DNA of 64,000 nucleotides from CAZCZZ01 sp964503335 (lineage in GTDB: Bacteria; Verrucomicrobiota; Kiritimatiellia; CAIVKH01). Below, one piece after another: positions 9,292 through 17,675 of the stretch; position 1 is the first letter of the stretch, and each line of letters begins with the position of its first letter. The position numbers and the translations under genes are program-made. Under the pieces are notes generated by a model. That model ran no database searches, was not told the DNA's origin, and saw only the letters and a list, made by a program, of their open reading frames with translations. The stretch covers positions 34,113 to 98,112 of the forward strand of contig CAZCZZ010000007.1 of NCBI GenBank assembly GCA_964503335.1. Direction: 5' to 3'.

Positions 9292-9512
9292 TATCCACAG
9301 CCTGTCGATCGTCGTGCGACGCGAAAATCGGCCTGTTTTTCCCGCGTAATTCGCTCTAATCCCTTTTTTTCGCACAACGATTGTTGATAAATGCCCCCAT
9401 GCCGTCCATTCGACCAGGGGGCGCGCAATCGATTCGGGGATAAGCGTTTACGCGAATTCTGCTCCAGATCTCAAAAAATCTGTTAACAGGCGATCCCTTC
9501 GTCTGTGGATAA
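9291..9512. other. Convergent intergenic gap with DnaA-box-like 9-mers
   Basis: This gap lies between the stop codons of two convergent genes and holds no gene. It contains one perfect DnaA-box match (TGTGGATAA, 9504-9512) and two one-mismatch copies (ATATCCACA, 9291-9299; TGTTGATAA, 9382-9390). There is also a run of seven T at 9364-9370 and locally lower G+C. It may be a replication-initiation or DnaA-titration site, or chance. No dnaA, dnaN or rpmH is nearby and I see no clear terminator hairpin. Confidence 0.3.
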
Positions 9513-9528
9513 CTCTGGCAAGCAGAAG

Positions 9529-10734
9529 TTACGCAATGTTTTGGGACGCGGGCTTGAGGCGTTTCAGGAAACGTTCGAGGCGTAGCATGGCCTCTTTGAG
9601 GTCATCCATCGACGTCGCATACGCGCAGCGCACGAAGCCCTCGCCGCAACTACCAAACGCCGACCCGGGAACCACGGCGACGCGCTCCTCGTCGAGAAGG
9701 CGGAGCGCGAATTCTTTCGACGACAGACCGTACGCTTTCACATTCGGGAACGCATAGAACGCGCCGAGCGGTTTGTGACAGGGAAGACCCATGGCCGCGA
9801 ACGAGTTGTGGAGGAAATTGCGGCGACGCGCGTATTCATCACGCATCTCGCTGATATCTTCCTCGGGCTTTTCGAGCGCTTCAAGGGCGGCTTCCTGGCT
9901 CGTAATGGGGGCACAGAGCATCGTGTACTGATGAATCTTCATCATCGCTTCCGTCAGTTCCGGCGGCGCGCACGTGTAACCCATGCGGAAGCCCGTCATC
10001 GCCCAGGCCTTGGAGAATCCATGGAAGAAAATCGTGCGCTCCTTCATGCCGGGCAAGGAAGCGATGCTGACGTGTTTGCTGTCGTACGTGAGTTCCGCGT
10101 AGATCTCGTCGGCGAGCACGATCAGGTCGTGCTCTCTCGCGAACGCGGCAATCTCTTCGAGATCACTCCGGCTCATGACGCCGCCGGTGGGGTTGTTCGG
10201 ATAATTCAGCATCAACAGCTTGGTGCGCTTTGTGACCTTCGCCTCAAGTTGCGCGCGCGTGACCCGGAAACCGTCCTCGCCGCGCGTTTCAACGGCAACC
10301 GGTTTGCCGTATGCAAAGATGATCACAGGTCGGTAGGAGACGTAGCAGGGCTCGTGATAGAGCACTTCGTCGCCCGGTTCCAGCAGGGCGCGGACCGCGA
10401 GATCGAGCGCTTCGCTCACGCCCACGGTGATCAGAATTTCCGTCTCGGGGTCGTACTTCACGCCGAAGGTCTTGTCGACATACCCGGCCAGCGCACGGCG
10501 CAGCTCGATCAGCCCCATGTTCGATGTGTAGCTCGTGTTGCCGCGTTCGAGACCGTTGATGGCGGCTTCGCGGACATGCCAAGGCGTGTCGAAATCGGGT
10601 TCTCCGATGCCAAGGCTGATGACGTCCTTCATCGTGCTGACGATGTCGAAGAAGTCCCTGATGCCGGAGCGCGGGATGTCGCGGACGTGCGGCGCAATGC
10701 GGTTACGGAGAGACTTTGAGTCGTTCGTGCTCAT
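9529..10734 (-). CDS. PLP-dependent class I/II aminotransferase
   Basis: 401-aa fold-type I aminotransferase (aspartate/aromatic or PatA-like subgroup). Visible landmarks are ISLGIGEPDFDTP, substrate-side TSYTSNMGLIELRRA, the NYPNNPTGG motif, the cofactor Asp in LADEIYAEL, the Schiff-base lysine in HGFSKAWAMTGFRMGY, and the carboxylate-binding Arg region FVRCAYATS. The exact substrate cannot be told. The ATG lies 32 bp inside the upstream regulator gene and has a GGAG seven bases before it, so translation is probably coupled to the regulator. Confidence 0.9.
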   Translation of the reverse strand: MSTNDSKSLRNRIAPHVRDIPRSGIRDFFDIVSTMKDVISLGIGEPDFDTPWHVREAAINGLERGNTSYTSNMGLIELRRALAGYVDKTFGVKYDPETEILITVGVSEALDLAVRALLEPGDEVLYHEPCYVSYRPVIIFAYGKPVAVETRGEDGFRVTRAQLEAKVTKRTKLLMLNYPNNPTGGVMSRSDLEEIAAFAREHDLIVLADEIYAELTYDSKHVSIASLPGMKERTIFFHGFSKAWAMTGFRMGYTCAPPELTEAMMKIHQYTMLCAPITSQEAALEALEKPEEDISEMRDEYARRRNFLHNSFAAMGLPCHKPLGAFYAFPNVKAYGLSSKEFALRLLDEERVAVVPGSAFGSCGEGFVRCAYATSMDDLKEAMLRLERFLKRLKPASQNIA

Positions 10735-11182
10735 CGTGCTTCTCCATCAAAACGCCGTGATGTTTGTAGGTCTTCAACATGAAGTGGGTTGCCGTGGAAA
10801 CCACACCTTTGATTGTGGCCAGCTTCTCGCTGACGAAGAACGCCACTTCGCGGAGGTCCCTGCCGCCCACGAAAAGCAGCAGGTCGAAGGCGCCTGACAT
10901 CAGGTAGACCGATTCGACTTCCGAAAACTTGCTGATGCGATCGGCGACGTAGTTGAATCCGCCCTCGCGCTCGGGCGTCACTTTGACCTCAATCACCGCC
11001 GTTACGCGGCGAAGGTCGAGCTGGTCTTCGTTTACGACAGCCTGATAGCCGCGGATGATGCCCTTGTGTTCGTACTCGGCGATGCGTGCCTTCACGTCCT
11101 CGACGGACATGTTCAGCATCTTCGCCAGGTTCTCCGGCGTTTCGAGGGCGTTGCGCTTCAGTACTTTCAGTAGCTCATCCAT
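10703..11182 (-). CDS. Lrp/AsnC-family transcriptional regulator
   Basis: 159 aa. An N-terminal winged helix-turn-helix (ETPENLAKMLNMSVEDVKARIAEYE) is followed by an IRGY linker and a C-terminal RAM ligand-binding domain (VTAVIEVKVTPER..., SGAFDLLLFVGGRD). Two ATGs lie close together. At 11188 the AGGAG is only two bases away, while at 11182 it is eight bases away, so 11182 is chosen. It overlaps the aminotransferase start by 32 bp. Coupled Lrp-aminotransferase pairs are typical, and an amino acid is the likely effector, controlling its own operon. Confidence 0.88.
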   Translation of the reverse strand: MDELLKVLKRNALETPENLAKMLNMSVEDVKARIAEYEHKGIIRGYQAVVNEDQLDLRRVTAVIEVKVTPEREGGFNYVADRISKFSEVESVYLMSGAFDLLLFVGGRDLREVAFFVSEKLATIKGVVSTATHFMLKTYKHHGVLMEKHDEHERLKVSP

Positions 11183-11261
11183 GGACATATCTCCTGCAAG
11201 AGCCGAGACGTATAGCGGTACGGCGCGGATGCGCCAAGGTGATTTTCGGGGCAGGGGAGCG

Positions 11262-13223
11262 TCAGGTTGTCGCTTCGCCCTGCACCGCAAGGGGTTCGAA
11301 GATCTCGACCTCGTCGGTGCGTCCGCGAACGACCACGGAGGCGATGCGACGGGTTGAAATGCAGTGCGCCACGCGATCCCTGGTCGCCTTGCTGATCAGG
11401 ATCGATGTCCCGTAAGTCTTGTTCAGCGGCTCAAGGCGTGCGGCGACGTTCACGGCATCACCCAGCACCGTGTATTGAAATCGCTGGTTGGACCCCATGT
11501 TGCCGGCCACGACCTTGCCGCTGTTGATACCGATGCGTAGCCGGACCTCGACCCCGTAACGATCCCGCCAGCTCCTTGTATGCCCTTCCATGGCGCTCAT
11601 GATTTCCAAGGCTGCGCGGCAGGCGCGTTCGGCGTGGTCGGACGCAGGTCGGGGCACGCCCCATTCCGCCATCACCATGTCGCCGACGTACTTGTCCACA
11701 TAGCCGCCCCAGCGAAGGATGATCTCCGTGATGACGCTCAGGTACTCGTTCGTGAGCAGCGTGAGGTTCCGCGGATCGAGCGTTTCCGCGATGTGGCTGA
11801 AACCGGTGACGTCGGCGAAAAGGATCGAGACCTCCGCCTCTTCTCCCGCCGTGTGCAGATCCGCCGCATGTTCCTCAAGATAGGTGAGCACATCCGGCGA
11901 CACCATCGCGCCGAAGGTTTCCCTGATCCACGCTTCCCTTCGTTCGCGCTGTGCGTAGCGGATGGTGGTCAGCACGGGGAAAATGAGCAGACCCGCCACG
12001 GCGGCATGAACCGGGAGAAAGAGGATGCCGCGATCGCGAAACAGGTTCTCGGAGAGCACCACAAGCGCAAGGATAAGAACCAGCGTGACGGCGAAACTTC
12101 CCCAGGAGCTTAGCCGGATCGCAGCCAGTGTCGCCAGGCCACCAAACAGGATGATGGCCAGAAACTCGGCGATGCGCATATCCAGCGAATGTTGGAGCGC
12201 GTCCCCGCTGAGCAGATTGTCCACGACATTGGCCTGGATCTCGACGCCCGAGGTATCGCGAGCGATCGGCGTCGCCCGCAAGTCGCGCAGCCCGGCGGCG
12301 GATGTGCCGATGAATACGATCCGGCCACGTAGCGCGTCACCGGCCAGGGTCTCGTTCAAGACATCGGCCGCAGAGAAGCGGGGATACGACGAGCCGGGAA
12401 CGGATTTACGGAAATTGATCGTCAGTCTTCCGCCGGAATCCGTCGGGACAAGGTCCTCGCCGATGCGCACACCCGTGATGCCCCTCTCGTCATGCTCTAT
12501 GAGCACGTGGTCGACGCCCTTCTGCAAGCGGACGGCCTCCAGGGCGAGGGATGGAACGAAGCGATCATCCGGAAGCAGCCACACCAAGGGTGTGCGACGA
12601 ACGATGCTATCGAAGTCGGGCAGGGTGTTGATGAAAGCCTCCGACTTGGCCGCGCTGGCCAGCGCGGGAATGGATACCGTGGCGGCGAGAGCACGGGGCA
12701 CCTGTCGTGAAGGATCGCCGTGACCTCGCGTGATAACCGATGACGATCGCGGAAATCCACGCTTTCCTTCGGGCGCTTCATTTGGCGTGAGCTGCATGAA
12801 ACAGCCGAGGATGGATTGCGACTCCTTCAAGGCCGTCGCGAAAAGCGTATCGAAATCTCGAAGGTGCTCTGCGGTCTCGTCAATCGGGAATCCCGAACCA
12901 AAGCGACGTTGAAGTCCCGCATTCAGGGTGGCCGGAGATGAGCGGTCGGATTCCGGGAACATGACATCGAACGCGATGACTTTCGCTCCGGCCTGATCCA
13001 GTTTCCGCGTCAGATCCGCGAGCACGTAGCGCGGCCATGGCCACTGGCCCTCCTGCGCGAGGCTGGCCTCGTCGATGTCCACGATGGCGATGAGATCGGA
13101 TTGCGGGGGCTTCGCGTGGCGCTGCAGCAGGAAATCGTGCGCGACCAACTCAAGGCGCTGCGAATACAGCGCGCAGCTTATGAAAGTGAGAACCGCGCCT
13201 GCGATGACGACGGATTTCGTCAT
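11262..13223 (-). CDS. CHASE2-domain class III adenylate/guanylate cyclase
   Basis: 653-aa membrane cyclase. A short N-terminal TM precedes a large extracytoplasmic CHASE2 domain (about 25-330; conserved IAIVDIDEASLAQEGQWPWPR and VIAFDVMFPESD). Three TMs follow (about 340-415), then a class III nucleotide cyclase domain (about 455-640). In it FADVTGF and YVGDMVMAEWG carry the two metal-binding aspartates, and YTVLGDAVNVAARLE is the standard transition-state region. It should convert an external signal into cAMP (cGMP cannot be excluded). It begins seven bp after the FecR gene and is the last gene of the SLAM-FecR-cyclase operon. Confidence 0.92.
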   Translation of the reverse strand: MTKSVVIAGAVLTFISCALYSQRLELVAHDFLLQRHAKPPQSDLIAIVDIDEASLAQEGQWPWPRYVLADLTRKLDQAGAKVIAFDVMFPESDRSSPATLNAGLQRRFGSGFPIDETAEHLRDFDTLFATALKESQSILGCFMQLTPNEAPEGKRGFPRSSSVITRGHGDPSRQVPRALAATVSIPALASAAKSEAFINTLPDFDSIVRRTPLVWLLPDDRFVPSLALEAVRLQKGVDHVLIEHDERGITGVRIGEDLVPTDSGGRLTINFRKSVPGSSYPRFSAADVLNETLAGDALRGRIVFIGTSAAGLRDLRATPIARDTSGVEIQANVVDNLLSGDALQHSLDMRIAEFLAIILFGGLATLAAIRLSSWGSFAVTLVLILALVVLSENLFRDRGILFLPVHAAVAGLLIFPVLTTIRYAQRERREAWIRETFGAMVSPDVLTYLEEHAADLHTAGEEAEVSILFADVTGFSHIAETLDPRNLTLLTNEYLSVITEIILRWGGYVDKYVGDMVMAEWGVPRPASDHAERACRAALEIMSAMEGHTRSWRDRYGVEVRLRIGINSGKVVAGNMGSNQRFQYTVLGDAVNVAARLEPLNKTYGTSILISKATRDRVAHCISTRRIASVVVRGRTDEVEIFEPLAVQGEATT

Positions 13224-13230
13224 GCGTCAC

Positions 13231-15021
13231 TTAGAAATCCGCGCCTCCGGCGCCGGCGACCCGGGTACCGTCAGCGTGATCGAATCCGAACTTCACTACA
13301 GCGCCGCTGACCGGCTTGAGCAGACCGCCATTTCCTGTCAGACGTCCCTCCACTTCCGACCTCGTAAGCGTTCCCTGGCTGTAGCCCTTGCTAAAAGCCT
13401 GCAGGGCATAGGAAGACGGTGCGCCAGTCAGCCGGCCGAGCGAGTCGATGCCGCCCGCATCGACGGCGAAGTTGAGCGTGCTTCCACCGCCACTCATGTT
13501 GAACGCTCCCTTCCAGCCCTGGCTGCTGAGCAGGCCACCGATCGTTACATTCAGTGTCGCCGTGCCCTGCATGACGCTGCGCTGGCTGCCGGAGACGACG
13601 ACGGCACCCGCGGGTCCTGTTCCGGTCAGCTTCCGCTGCACGAGGCCGTTGATCAGTGACGCAATCAAGCCCTGATCGAGGAAGTTGCCCTGGATCGCTG
13701 CTCCGGCATCGTACGTCTTCACTTCCTCGCCATTGACGAGGTCGATTTTCTCCTGCTCCCACACGCCCCAGGACCAGTCTGTTCCGTTCCCGCGAAGTTT
13801 TACATCGATGGGTTTGAGGATGGGGTAGGTCGTGCCGGATCCCGACCCAGAACCGCTTCCTGAGCCAGAGCCTGAAGAATCGGACGTGTCTTCCGGCTCC
13901 GGCGTGACCACAACTTGGTCCTCAGCATCCTCGATCAGGTCATCAACAAGCTCGGTCAACTCGTCCTCGCTTGGGCCGGATTGATTCGCTGTTTCGGTAA
14001 TCGGATCGACGACGGTTGTCGCGGGCTCGTTAATCGTTTGCACCGAGGTGGGGAGCGCCTGTGTCTCCTTCACGGCCGGAGTGGTCGTGGTGGTCTCGAT
14101 GACGGGGGAATTGGGGACAGAACTTCCGGTGAGCGATGTGGGCCTTGTCGTGGAACTGCTGGTTGTCGTGACGGGCGTGCTTTCCGTGCCCGACGTTGTG
14201 TTTCGGGCTGTCGGCTGCGTGCTTGTGGACGATGTATCGGAACTTGTCGCTGCGGGCGTCTCTGTTTCTGACGCAACGCTCGTCTTCTCCTGGCGCGCTG
14301 CTTTTGTTTTCGCCTCTTCGCTTTCGTCCGAAGCCTCCGGTGCCGTGGTTTCCTGTTCAGCGGTTGCTGGCGCGGGTGCTTCATCCTCTGTAGTAACCGT
14401 CGTCTCAAGCAGCTTCCGGCGTTCGAGTTCAGTCAGTGGGCGAATGGCGAGCCGTCCGGTCCTGCTGATGGATACCACCTGGCCGTCGTCGGTAACTTCC
14501 ATGGTAGGCCGGTCACCATGGTCAGACTGCACCACGACGCGATCTGCTGTGTGGAGGGCAAGGATGTAGATTTCATCCTGGTCACCCGCGAGAGAGAATC
14601 CCAGGTCACAGCCGCGAATGCCGATCGTGCCGTAGGTCGTCTTGACCTCGAATCGTTCCGGACTGATCTTCGTAATCTGATCGGTGACGAACCGGAACAC
14701 GCCGCGGATGAGGCGAAACTTCGCCTCGCTCTGTTCCGGTTTGCCTTCGGCGAAGGCATATCGCGCAACAACCATCTCGCTTTCGGGCCCCTGTCCGATC
14801 ATGGAGTTGTCGATCATCTGAATCCGCACGCTGGATTCGGGGCCCGTCTTCACGGTGTCATCGACAAACACAGCTGCGGCGACCGCAAGGTCACGCGAGC
14901 CCGCGGCGGGGCGTTGAGCCGTCACATCGCCGCGGCGTTCCTTCACGCTGCCGGCGACCCGATCCTCGCCATGCGCGAGCAACGCGCCGGACATGATCAT
15001 GCACGCGATGAGTCTTTTCAT
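13231..15021 (-). CDS. FecR-domain protein with Ser/Thr-rich linker and TbpB-like C-terminal barrel
   Basis: 596 aa with a signal peptide (about 1-19). A FecR domain spans about 25-150 (VKTGPESSVRIQMIDNSMI, then FEVKTTYGTIGIRG). A Ser/Thr/Glu-rich low-complexity linker of more than 200 residues ends in an (SG)n run. The last 190 residues look like the TbpB/HpuA-type surface-lipoprotein barrel: WSWGVWE, glycine-rich strands GTATLNVTIGGLL, and closing GRLTGNGG and VKFGFDHADG. No lipobox is obvious. ATG 15021 has AGGAG a few bases upstream, and a start at 15036 is also possible. It lies between a SLAM-like gene and the CHASE2 cyclase. The barrel assignment is by eye. Confidence 0.75.
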   Translation of the reverse strand: MKRLIACMIMSGALLAHGEDRVAGSVKERRGDVTAQRPAAGSRDLAVAAAVFVDDTVKTGPESSVRIQMIDNSMIGQGPESEMVVARYAFAEGKPEQSEAKFRLIRGVFRFVTDQITKISPERFEVKTTYGTIGIRGCDLGFSLAGDQDEIYILALHTADRVVVQSDHGDRPTMEVTDDGQVVSISRTGRLAIRPLTELERRKLLETTVTTEDEAPAPATAEQETTAPEASDESEEAKTKAARQEKTSVASETETPAATSSDTSSTSTQPTARNTTSGTESTPVTTTSSSTTRPTSLTGSSVPNSPVIETTTTTPAVKETQALPTSVQTINEPATTVVDPITETANQSGPSEDELTELVDDLIEDAEDQVVVTPEPEDTSDSSGSGSGSGSGSGSGTTYPILKPIDVKLRGNGTDWSWGVWEQEKIDLVNGEEVKTYDAGAAIQGNFLDQGLIASLINGLVQRKLTGTGPAGAVVVSGSQRSVMQGTATLNVTIGGLLSSQGWKGAFNMSGGGSTLNFAVDAGGIDSLGRLTGAPSSYALQAFSKGYSQGTLTRSEVEGRLTGNGGLLKPVSGAVVKFGFDHADGTRVAGAGGADF

Positions 15022-15029
15022 AGGAACTC

Positions 15030-16355
15030 CTACCACTGCCCTTGCACCCCTGCGGACCAGAAATTGCGCTCGTAATCGTACAAGTCGAACGAAGAGGAGT
15101 TCTTCGTGAACTCGTAGGCCAGGAACAAGGCGAGGCGTTGCGAAATTGCCTTCTGCAGTTCCGCGCCCGTGCTGAACTCGCGATCGTCACGGTCTTCGGG
15201 CGCGAGCGGCTCCCGGTCGTCGTACCACTCGCCTCGCAGCCGCGCATACACCATCGCCTGAATGTCCCACGGCAGGAGTTGCTGCACATCGACAGATGCT
15301 TCGCCGCCGCCGTTGCTGTATGCGTCGTCGTCCGCATCTTCGCGGAAGAGGGCAAGGGACGCGCCGGCTGTCCGGCTGGCACCCCAGGCCTTGCGCAGGG
15401 TCTGGAGGAGCTCCGTGTAGAGGGCATCGAGGTTGTCCGCTTCATCGTAATCCCTGTACTCAACCCGGAGCGCAGTGCCCGCAGAGGCCGTGTCGCCTAC
15501 AGCCCATTCGCCCGAAGGTTGAAGCCCGGCGATGATCGCGAGCGGTTCGTGGCCCTGCCGCACATAGTCGACCCTTACCGGCACCGTGATGATCCGACGC
15601 TCGCTGACGTGGCGTGGTGCCGCTTGGAAGCTGAGGTAAGCGGTCTCGAAATCCGTCACACGCTCGAGCCAGGTCTGGTAGTACAGCCCCGAGAGGAGCG
15701 CCTGCCACCCTCCGGAAGGCTGCGGGTCGTACAGTGTCGCGACCTGCATCTGGGCGAAGAGCCCGGCGGACGATTGGGGTTGGCTCGACGAGTCCACGCT
15801 CAGCTCCTCGATGCTGGCCGACAGGACGTCGACAGGACGGATGCGGACTCGTTCCGAGACGGGCCCGAAGTTCACGTTGTCATCGTGCGTGCCGCCCACG
15901 CGGACACCCAAGGAACTCTGCCATGGAGAGCGCTGTGCCTTGATCGCGTCGAGATACGTGTCGATGTTGGCGACGACGGAAGGGGGAGGGCCGGAGCGAC
16001 GCACGGCTTCAAACTCCGTGGCGGACTCTTTCAGTGCGCCCATCGTGTACAAGGCGCGGGCGAGTTCAAGGCGCGCACGCTCGTTGGACGGGTCCAGTTC
16101 CAGGACATGCCGGAACAACTCGACAGCGGATGGCGTTTCACCCGCTTGAGCGGCCATCAGTCCCAGTTCCAGGTACTTGCCTGCCAAGAGGCGGTCGACC
16201 TTGCCCGAGGCATCCTCAAGTTTGCCCTTCTGAATCAGGTCCCGGATCTCCACCAGTACTTCCCGGTCTCCACTCTTCGCGGGCGCCCCGGTATCTGCAC
16301 ATGCCCAGCCCGCCAGCACGGCGAATAGGGACAGAGCGACCCTGTAAGTCGACAT
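15030..16355 (-). CDS. SLAM-like TPR plus outer-membrane beta-barrel protein
   Basis: 441 aa with a signal peptide (about 1-20). An alpha-helical TPR-like region lies at about 30-150 (ETPSAVELFRHVLELDPSNERARLELARALY). The C-terminal 280 residues consist of amphipathic strands ending in an aromatic residue (SAGVQGQW), as in outer-membrane barrels. This is the layout of surface lipoprotein assembly modifiers (SLAM, DUF560), which move lipoproteins such as TbpB to the cell surface. Its neighbour, the FecR protein with a TbpB-like barrel, is the obvious candidate client. ATG 16355 follows AAGGGGG; an in-frame ATG at 16376 also has a ribosome-binding site. Confidence 0.7.
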   Translation of the reverse strand: MSTYRVALSLFAVLAGWACADTGAPAKSGDREVLVEIRDLIQKGKLEDASGKVDRLLAGKYLELGLMAAQAGETPSAVELFRHVLELDPSNERARLELARALYTMGALKESATEFEAVRRSGPPPSVVANIDTYLDAIKAQRSPWQSSLGVRVGGTHDDNVNFGPVSERVRIRPVDVLSASIEELSVDSSSQPQSSAGLFAQMQVATLYDPQPSGGWQALLSGLYYQTWLERVTDFETAYLSFQAAPRHVSERRIITVPVRVDYVRQGHEPLAIIAGLQPSGEWAVGDTASAGTALRVEYRDYDEADNLDALYTELLQTLRKAWGASRTAGASLALFREDADDDAYSNGGGEASVDVQQLLPWDIQAMVYARLRGEWYDDREPLAPEDRDDREFSTGAELQKAISQRLALFLAYEFTKNSSSFDLYDYERNFWSAGVQGQW

Positions 16356-16468
16356 TAGAGAACCCCCTTCACGCATATCGCCTCCTATACTGCAAGTGGC
16401 ATGCCACCCTCCCGCACTGTGGGGGGTTCCTCTTGGCATGCCCTCTGCTACCCGATATCCGGGCAATC
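16356..16468. promoter_or_regulatory. Divergent control region of the two CHASE2/FecR modules, with paired GGCATGCC palindromes
   Basis: 113 bp between the start codons of the SLAM-like gene and the PAS kinase. It contains two copies of the 8-bp palindrome GGCATGCC (16398-16405 and 16435-16442), both preceded by T, with centres 37 bp apart. It also holds C-rich and G-rich inverted tracts (GAACCCCC near 16364, GGGGGGTTCC near 16422). These are candidate operators for a shared regulator. Confidence 0.4.
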
Positions 16469-17638
16469 ATGTCGAAAACGGATATCCATTCTCCAACATC
16501 GCGCGGCACGCTCCGCATCGGTGATCGAACGATCGCCACGGATGATGTCTTCCGCATCGTTATCGACCACTTTCCGGACATTGTCCACTCCGTGGATGCG
16601 GAGGGCAAAATCGTATTCACCAACCGTCAGGCAGAGAAACTCCTTGGGTATACGCGGGATGAGCTGGTCGGCATGCCGGTGAAGAACATCTATGCCGATG
16701 ACATTGTCGCCGCCATGGAGAAGGGGTTCAAGGCGCTCCAGCAGAAGGGTGAGAAGACCGTCGAAAGCGCGTTGAAAGACCGCTATGGGAACAGGATTCC
16801 CGTGGAAATCCGGTCCTTTGCCATCTACGACGATGCCGGAAGCTTCCTGCGCACGTTCTCGATTCTGCGCGATATCAGGGCTGTAAAGGAGCTCCAGGAC
16901 GGCCTGGTCCACGCCGAAAGACTGGCCGCCATCGGCGAGCTTTCCGCGGGCATCGTGCACGATATCAACAATCCGCTGACTGTCATCGCGGGCTATACCG
17001 CCATGATCCGGGATGAGCTGGCAGGACACAAATCAGGCGAGCCCTGTGACCTTGCGGCGTTGGATACCATGATGGCCGATGTTCAGAGGGCTACGCAGTC
17101 CCTGGAGAAACTCGTCGGTCACCTGCGCGAATTCTCACGTCAGGTCAAAGAGGATCCCCGACCGTTCGATATCGCGAAATGTGTCGGTGAAGCCCTGTTC
17201 CTGCTCCAGAACAAGCTTCGCAAAGTGGGCGTAACCGTATCTAACAATGTTCAAGAACGTACACATTACGCCTTGGGCGAGCCGAACCATCTGGAGCAGG
17301 TCTTCGCGAACATCATCTCCAATGCCTGTGACGCCATGGAAGGGCGGGAGCAGCGCTGTATCACGGTCCGCATGAAGACCATCGAGCGCGATGGCGACCC
17401 GTTCTGGCAATGCGACGTCGCGGACACGGGGTGCGGGATTCCCGAGCCGGTCTTGAAGCAGATGTTTACCCCGTTCTTTACAACAAAGCCGAAGGGCAAG
17501 GGAACGGGCCTCGGCCTTTCCATCTCCCGCGCGATCATCCGCGATCACAACGGCGATATCATGGTCCAGTCCGAGCAGGGTCGGGGCACTGTCTTTTCCA
17601 TCATCCTTCCCGCGATTCCTCCTCCACCACCCGGCTAG
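16469..17638 (+). CDS. Soluble PAS-domain sensor histidine kinase
   Basis: 389 aa, no membrane segment. A PAS domain at about 25-145 (VFRIVIDHFPDIVHSVDAEG, TNRQAEKLLGYTRDELVGM) carries a short linker to a HisKA-type helix with His164 in AGIVHDINNPLTVI. The HATPase domain at about 250-385 has N-box NIISNACDAMEG, G1 DTGCGI, F-box FTPFFTTKPKGKGTGLGLS and a Pro-rich end. It resembles NtrB/ZraS-like two-component kinases. The frame is open far upstream, but ATG 16469 fits the domain boundary and leaves room for a promoter. No response regulator is adjacent. It is the first gene of the rightward module, 37 bp before the CHASE2 kinase. Confidence 0.88.
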   Translation: MSKTDIHSPTSRGTLRIGDRTIATDDVFRIVIDHFPDIVHSVDAEGKIVFTNRQAEKLLGYTRDELVGMPVKNIYADDIVAAMEKGFKALQQKGEKTVESALKDRYGNRIPVEIRSFAIYDDAGSFLRTFSILRDIRAVKELQDGLVHAERLAAIGELSAGIVHDINNPLTVIAGYTAMIRDELAGHKSGEPCDLAALDTMMADVQRATQSLEKLVGHLREFSRQVKEDPRPFDIAKCVGEALFLLQNKLRKVGVTVSNNVQERTHYALGEPNHLEQVFANIISNACDAMEGREQRCITVRMKTIERDGDPFWQCDVADTGCGIPEPVLKQMFTPFFTTKPKGKGTGLGLSISRAIIRDHNGDIMVQSEQGRGTVFSIILPAIPPPPPG

Positions 17639-17675
17639 TTTCCGCTAGGATGAGCCCCGTGTTGCGCTCAATGCC

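Noticed and set aside
13840..13900. Repetitive GA-rich sequence that might be a short tandem array or CRISPR-like
   Set aside because: It encodes the Ser-Gly run of the FecR protein and has no regular spacer-repeat structure.
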